DNA of 64,000 nt, taken from assembly GCA_013285445.1 (NCBI GenBank), contig CP053448.1, positions 1,860,001 through 1,924,000 on the forward strand. Reading direction: 5' to 3'. Positions 60,423-64,000 of this stretch are shown here, in pieces. Numbering within the stretch: the stretch's first letter is position 1; the number at the start of each line of letters is the position of its first letter. The notes beneath the pieces were generated by a model. It worked only from the letters and a program-made list of their open reading frames with translations. It was not told where the DNA came from and ran no database searches. The position numbers were made by a program, and so were the translations under genes. This DNA comes from Pseudomonadota bacterium. Lineage in GTDB: Bacteria; Pseudomonadota; Gammaproteobacteria; Xanthomonadales; Wenzhouxiangellaceae.

Positions 60423-61321
60423 GAGACGGCACTCTGCCTGGTACTCGACCACTTCCGCAGTGCCGTGGCAAAGCTCGCGCAGCTGCCGTAGCGGCGGCCA
60501 CGATCGGCTGCGGTCGCGCGTTCGATAATCGCCGCCATCGCCCGATCAATGGGCGGACCGCAGTCGATGGGGCGACGCAGAAAAAACGAGTCGGGCGCGT
60601 TGACCTTTCGGGCGACGGTATCGCGGGCATTCTCGTCACGCACCGGCAGCACGCCGGCCAGCAGCTCAAACAGAATGACGCCGGCGGCATAGATATCGGT
60701 ACGGCAGTCCGTGTCCTCGGCGGCCGCCTGCTCGGGCGACAGGTACTTCGGCGTGCCCACGGTCATGCCGCGGGCAAAGAACTCGATCTGCTTGGTCTTG
60801 GCAATGCCGAAATCGGCAATCAGCGCCCGGCCCGTGCGGTTGTCGACAAGGATATTGGCCGGCTTGAGATCCTGGTGTATCACGCCCTCCTCGTGCGCGT
60901 AAGCCAGACCGTCAAGCATTTCGCCGACCAGTCGCAGCGCGTGCTGCATCGGCATTCGGCGCCGGGCCGGCACGGGATGGCGGCGCAGGCGCTGAATCAG
61001 CCAGTCGAGATCACGGCCATCGATCAGCTGCATGACCTGGAAGAAATACTCGTCGTCTTCCCCGCTTTCGAAAATCGTGATGATGTTGGGGTGATCGAGC
61101 AAGGCCGTGGTTTCCGCTTCATCACGGAACTGCTGGCGGGCCCGGTCGGTTGCCGCCAGCGCCTTGGGCAGCAACTTGATTGCCACCTGGCGCTTGAGCG
61201 ATTTCTGATAGCCGGTAAACACGGCGCCCATGGCGCCCCGCCCGAGCTCGCGGACCACCACGAAGTTCCCAAAGGTCCTTCCGATCAGCTTGCTGTAGTC
61301 GAACGACTGGATATCCGCCAA
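60419..61321 (-). CDS. Cytoplasmic Ser/Thr protein kinase, non-RD type
   Basis: 300 residues, kinase domain only, with no membrane helix. GRGAMGAVFTGY is the glycine loop, Lys49 lies in RQVAIKLLP, HQDLKPANILVD holds catalytic Asp151, and DFG is 170-172 (ADFGIAKTK). GTPKYLSPEQAA and DIYAAGVILFELLAGVLPV complete the fold. The usual HRD arginine is glutamine, so activation-loop phosphorylation may not control it as in RD kinases. It is followed by, and coupled to, the GGDEF-like gene, the likely substrate or effector. A Crp-like palindrome lies about 60 bases upstream. Confidence 0.92.
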   Translation of the reverse strand: MADIQSFDYSKLIGRTFGNFVVVRELGRGAMGAVFTGYQKSLKRQVAIKLLPKALAATDRARQQFRDEAETTALLDHPNIITIFESGEDDEYFFQVMQLIDGRDLDWLIQRLRRHPVPARRRMPMQHALRLVGEMLDGLAYAHEEGVIHQDLKPANILVDNRTGRALIADFGIAKTKQIEFFARGMTVGTPKYLSPEQAAAEDTDCRTDIYAAGVILFELLAGVLPVRDENARDTVARKVNAPDSFFLRRPIDCGPPIDRAMAAIIERATAADRGRRYGSCASFATALRKWSSTRQSAVS

Positions 61322-61370
61322 GACTGCGCGACCCCTACTGACTGGTCCCCGGCATCTTACACGATTCTTT

Positions 61371-61388
61371 ACGTGATATAAATCACGT
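61371..61388. promoter_or_regulatory. Perfect ACGTGAT-ATAA-ATCACGT palindrome, Crp-like site
   Basis: An 18-base perfect palindrome whose core GTGA-N6-TCAC matches the half-sites of Crp/Vfr/Clp proteins. It lies in the 109-base gap between the kinase and the phosphomannomutase-like gene. On the kinase strand TAAGAT (61359 to 61354) is a possible -10 box. The palindrome would then be centred near -32, a position that suits repression or overlap with the -35 region. Confidence 0.6.
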
Positions 61389-61430
61389 TTGGCGCATCAC
61401 AGTGGGAATTGCGTTCGCTATTATGCGTGG

Positions 61431-63953
61431 TCAGAACGACGGTGACTGCCCCGGCAAAACCTGGCCAATCGCCTCTCGCAACCGGCGGCGCAGGCGATTC
61501 AGCGTGTCCGGGTCGGCGGCTTCGAAGCGCAGCAGCAGCGATCCGTCTGCCACCGATTCGCCGATGGTCAGTCCAGCACTGGTGCTTGCGTAACACAGTG
61601 CAGCGGGGGTTCCAGAATCAATTCGCTCCAGCCCCGAGCGCTGGCCGATTCGATGCGCGATCCCGGCCGCGTCCGCACCCGAGATCACGACACGATGCAG
61701 CGGTGAGGCCAGCAGCCCGGGCAGCTGGCTGAGGTGTTCGCGCAGCGCAGTGCCCTGCCGGTCGAGCGCGCGCAACAGCGCAATTGCGCCGGCCAGTGCA
61801 TCATACTGGCCATGACCACTGCCGACCGTGAACACGTGGCCGTACACGGTGGCACCGAGCGGCGCCGAGGACTGGCGGATGCCGTTCTGTACGGCGGTCG
61901 GGCCGGGAGCCGTGCGGATCACGCGCCCGCCCTTCGATTCGATGAAATCGATCAGGGCACGGCAGAAGAAGGGATCCAGGACCACGGTCGCAGACCCGTC
62001 ACTTTCCAGCTGCTCGGCGGCCAGCAGCATCAGGATCTGATCGATCAAGAGTGGCTCACCACGCGGCCCGACGGCGGCGAGGCGACTGGCGTCGGCGTCG
62101 AAGGCCAGACCGAGATCGGCGCCGAAACTGCGCGCACAAAGCCTGAGTTCGGACAGCGCATCGGCATCAGTCGGATTCAGGCCCGTTCGATCATCAGCCG
62201 CCGACGCATCGGTTTGCATCGGAATACACTCGGCACCGAGCGCTTCAAGCACGGTCGGCACGACTCGGGCGCACACCCCTCCCCTGCAGTCGATCGCGAC
62301 CTTGAGGGCCTGCTTGAGCCGTGGTTGCCGGTTCGAAGCCGATAGGTATGCGTCGACTGCTTCCAGCTGCTTCACGACACCGGCGGCGGCTGTTTCGGCC
62401 TCCGGCTCGGCGTCCTGCAGCAAGCGCTCGAGAGCCTGTCGACCCAGCAGGTCGCCGTCCAGCACGATTCGTATCGAAAAGTGCCCGGACGACGCGCCCG
62501 CAACACCCACCATCAGCGCCGATCCATCAGTGTGGCGAACGGCGGCCGATTGCAGCACCGGCCACGGCAAGATGCCACCGTCGAGCACATCCAGGCCGGC
62601 ACTGGCCAACCCCTCGCCCAGACCGGCGAGAAGACCGTTCGTCTGCGCCTCACGGTTGCGCCCGATCATCAGGCTGGCGACGCCGCGCCGGCGAGCCAGT
62701 GCGCCGATGCGCCGTCCCAGGTCGCGGGCGGACGCTGGATGGTCCATCCCGCTTGCCGTTCCGACCAGGGCGCCGTCCTCGATATGCAGACCGTCGCGGT
62801 TCGAGGCCGGCTGAGCGGCCTGGCCGGTTTTCGGGTGCGCCGGATCCGCCGCGGCGGTCTCTGCCGTTGACGGGGCGGTGTCCTTGCCAGAGCCTCGGCC
62901 CGCCGCATGCGGTTCGGCCTTGTCCGGTGTCGGGGTCTGCTCCTCGCCGAGCAGCCAGGCGGGCAGATCATCCTCGGGCGGCCTGGCTGGGGCGCCGGGC
63001 GACACAGCGGGCTTTTCTGCACCGGGAGCAGCATCTACAACCAGCGTCTGATCGGTATCGGCGCCTGGGCCTGGTGCCGGCTCCCGGCCCGCTTCCGGCC
63101 CTCGCGTTGACTCACGCTGCAGCAGCGAGGCCAGACGGGTCCGGCGTCGGACCAGCAGACCAAGCATCAGGACCAGCAGACCGGAACTGCCCACAATGAC
63201 CGCCGTTCGCAGATCAAGTGGCGATGCGGTCACCGCGCGGCCCCACTCGAGCATCAGCTCAGACTCCGGAACGGGAATCCGTCCGAGACGATACTCACCG
63301 GCCTGCCCGAGGGTTGCCAGTGCCAGGCGGTGCCCATCGGCTGCTGCCATCAGGGCGACATAGTCAAGCCGCTCATCGGCCTTGAGCAGGCTGGAGATCG
63401 TGCTGACCGTCAGACGCAGGAAGATCACCCCGTCCTGCTCGGGCAGGCGCTGCGCGAATGCCAGGCTCTCACGCGCACTTGCCGGATAGTGAACCCGCAC
63501 CTCAGCGGCGCCGCGGCGTGCCGCCGCCACGATCGATTCGATCATCGCGTAGTCGCGCTCGAGCTCGTCGTTGTCTAGCACGCGGTCGAGCGGCATGGGC
63601 ACCAGCTGGAGCGTCAGGATGTTGTCGATGCTTGCCTCGCGGAGAAGGGTTCTCAGTCGCGGGGCATGGCGTGCGCCCGCGTCAAGATCGGCCTGCGCCG
63701 CCCGTATCACGGGATAGTCGGTCAATCGGGACTGAATCCGATCGATCCGGTCGATAATCGTTCGAACCTGCTCGCCGGCTGCCCGCCCGGCGCGTTCCAA
63801 CGCCAGCTGGCTGTCCAGCTGCAAATACAGCGTGACGGCACCTGTCACCAGGGCAAACAGTCCACATGCAATCAGCAGCAGGCTGCCGAAGCGAATCAGC
63901 TGGATGCCAACGCGCCCGCCTCGCGACCTGTCCGCGGCTGCAGTAACCATCAA
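61431..63953 (-). CDS. Membrane-anchored phosphomannomutase/phosphoglucomutase-like protein, probably inactive
   Basis: 840 residues. A membrane helix at about 18-44 and another at about 249-270 enclose a periplasmic sensor-like region. A Pro/Ala-rich linker (about 275-385) leads to a phosphohexomutase-like half (390-840). The fold's order is clear, but key residues are gone. The TGSHNP phosphoserine loop reads VGVAGA (around 484), the DGDGDR metal loop reads DADASR (around 619), and the GEMSGH sugar loop reads TVYGH. Related AlgC/XanA proteins with membrane extensions exist and keep these motifs. I infer a pseudoenzyme that may bind sugar phosphates as a sensor. Upstream sequence (63954-64000) holds no visible gene. 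Confidence 0.8.
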   Translation of the reverse strand: MMVTAAADRSRGGRVGIQLIRFGSLLLIACGLFALVTGAVTLYLQLDSQLALERAGRAAGEQVRTIIDRIDRIQSRLTDYPVIRAAQADLDAGARHAPRLRTLLREASIDNILTLQLVPMPLDRVLDNDELERDYAMIESIVAAARRGAAEVRVHYPASARESLAFAQRLPEQDGVIFLRLTVSTISSLLKADERLDYVALMAAADGHRLALATLGQAGEYRLGRIPVPESELMLEWGRAVTASPLDLRTAVIVGSSGLLVLMLGLLVRRRTRLASLLQRESTRGPEAGREPAPGPGADTDQTLVVDAAPGAEKPAVSPGAPARPPEDDLPAWLLGEEQTPTPDKAEPHAAGRGSGKDTAPSTAETAAADPAHPKTGQAAQPASNRDGLHIEDGALVGTASGMDHPASARDLGRRIGALARRRGVASLMIGRNREAQTNGLLAGLGEGLASAGLDVLDGGILPWPVLQSAAVRHTDGSALMVGVAGASSGHFSIRIVLDGDLLGRQALERLLQDAEPEAETAAAGVVKQLEAVDAYLSASNRQPRLKQALKVAIDCRGGVCARVVPTVLEALGAECIPMQTDASAADDRTGLNPTDADALSELRLCARSFGADLGLAFDADASRLAAVGPRGEPLLIDQILMLLAAEQLESDGSATVVLDPFFCRALIDFIESKGGRVIRTAPGPTAVQNGIRQSSAPLGATVYGHVFTVGSGHGQYDALAGAIALLRALDRQGTALREHLSQLPGLLASPLHRVVISGADAAGIAHRIGQRSGLERIDSGTPAALCYASTSAGLTIGESVADGSLLLRFEAADPDTLNRLRRRLREAIGQVLPGQSPSF

Positions 63954-64000
63954 TGTCGGGCCGGGTGTTTGATAAACAGCGCCGGGTTACGACAGACCGA

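Noticed and set aside
1..64000. tRNA, rRNA, CRISPR arrays, transposase genes
   Set aside because: No cloverleaf-like segments, repeat-spacer arrays or transposase motifs were found in the intergenic gaps on reading both strands.

Overview
The window looks like chromosome of a GC-rich gammaproteobacterium. The evidence is gene order: yibN-secB-gpsA opposite gpmI-envC; yceD-rpmF-plsX-fabH-fabD-fabG-acpP-fabF followed by pabB-pabC-mltG-tmk-holB-pilZ; and a ctaC-ctaD-ctaG-ctaE oxidase operon. Placement near Chromatiales/Xanthomonadales, perhaps Wenzhouxiangella-like, is inferred from this content and not tested. I saw no rRNA, tRNA, CRISPR array or insertion sequence.

Layout. (1) 1-5.3 kb, minus strand: a type I restriction locus with hsdR and hsdS but no hsdM in view. 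A FitAB-type toxin-antitoxin pair lies between them and a second antitoxin runs off the left edge. (2) 5.3-7.7 kb, accessory: a REP-like repeat, a 54-residue orphan, an XRE-DUF805 membrane regulator, and a two-gene HTH + nucleotidyltransferase-like cassette that resembles a toxin-antitoxin system and appears to be read from a leaderless mRNA. (3) 7.9-11.5 kb: a 1000-residue secreted beta-helix protein with a C-terminal sorting tail, then a universal stress protein. (4) 11.5-15.9 kb: split B12-dependent ribonucleotide reductase (nrdJa with an intein in the active-site motif, then nrdJb), preceded by two NrdR boxes 32 bp apart. (5) 15.9-20.8 kb: gpsA, secB, rhodanese, gpmI, envC. (6) 20.8-26 kb: AbgT transporter and a gspA-gspB-rhomboid-DUF1820 operon. 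(7) 26-34 kb: putA and the cytochrome c oxidase operon. (8) 34-39.3 kb: lipoprotein, GCS2-CBS fusion, fadD and dinB. (9) 39.4-51.4 kb: the fatty-acid, phospholipid and folate cluster with maf. (10) 51.4-55.4 kb: fadJ, fadI with a lysine-rich tail, and a CPBP protease. (11) 55.5-64 kb: a signalling cluster with two Ser/Thr kinases (one with periplasmic sensor and HAMP, one non-RD), a LysM lipoprotein, a 719-residue protein ending in a degenerate GGDEF-like domain, and a membrane-anchored phosphomannomutase-like protein that has lost its catalytic serine.

How the genes work together. Most of the window is housekeeping: dNTP supply, membrane lipid synthesis, beta-oxidation (fadD, fadJ, fadI), aerobic respiration and cell-division hydrolase activation. 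The accessory regions are the left-end defence locus, the HTH/nucleotidyltransferase cassette and the right-end kinase/pseudoenzyme cluster. The last two are the best candidates for undescribed systems.
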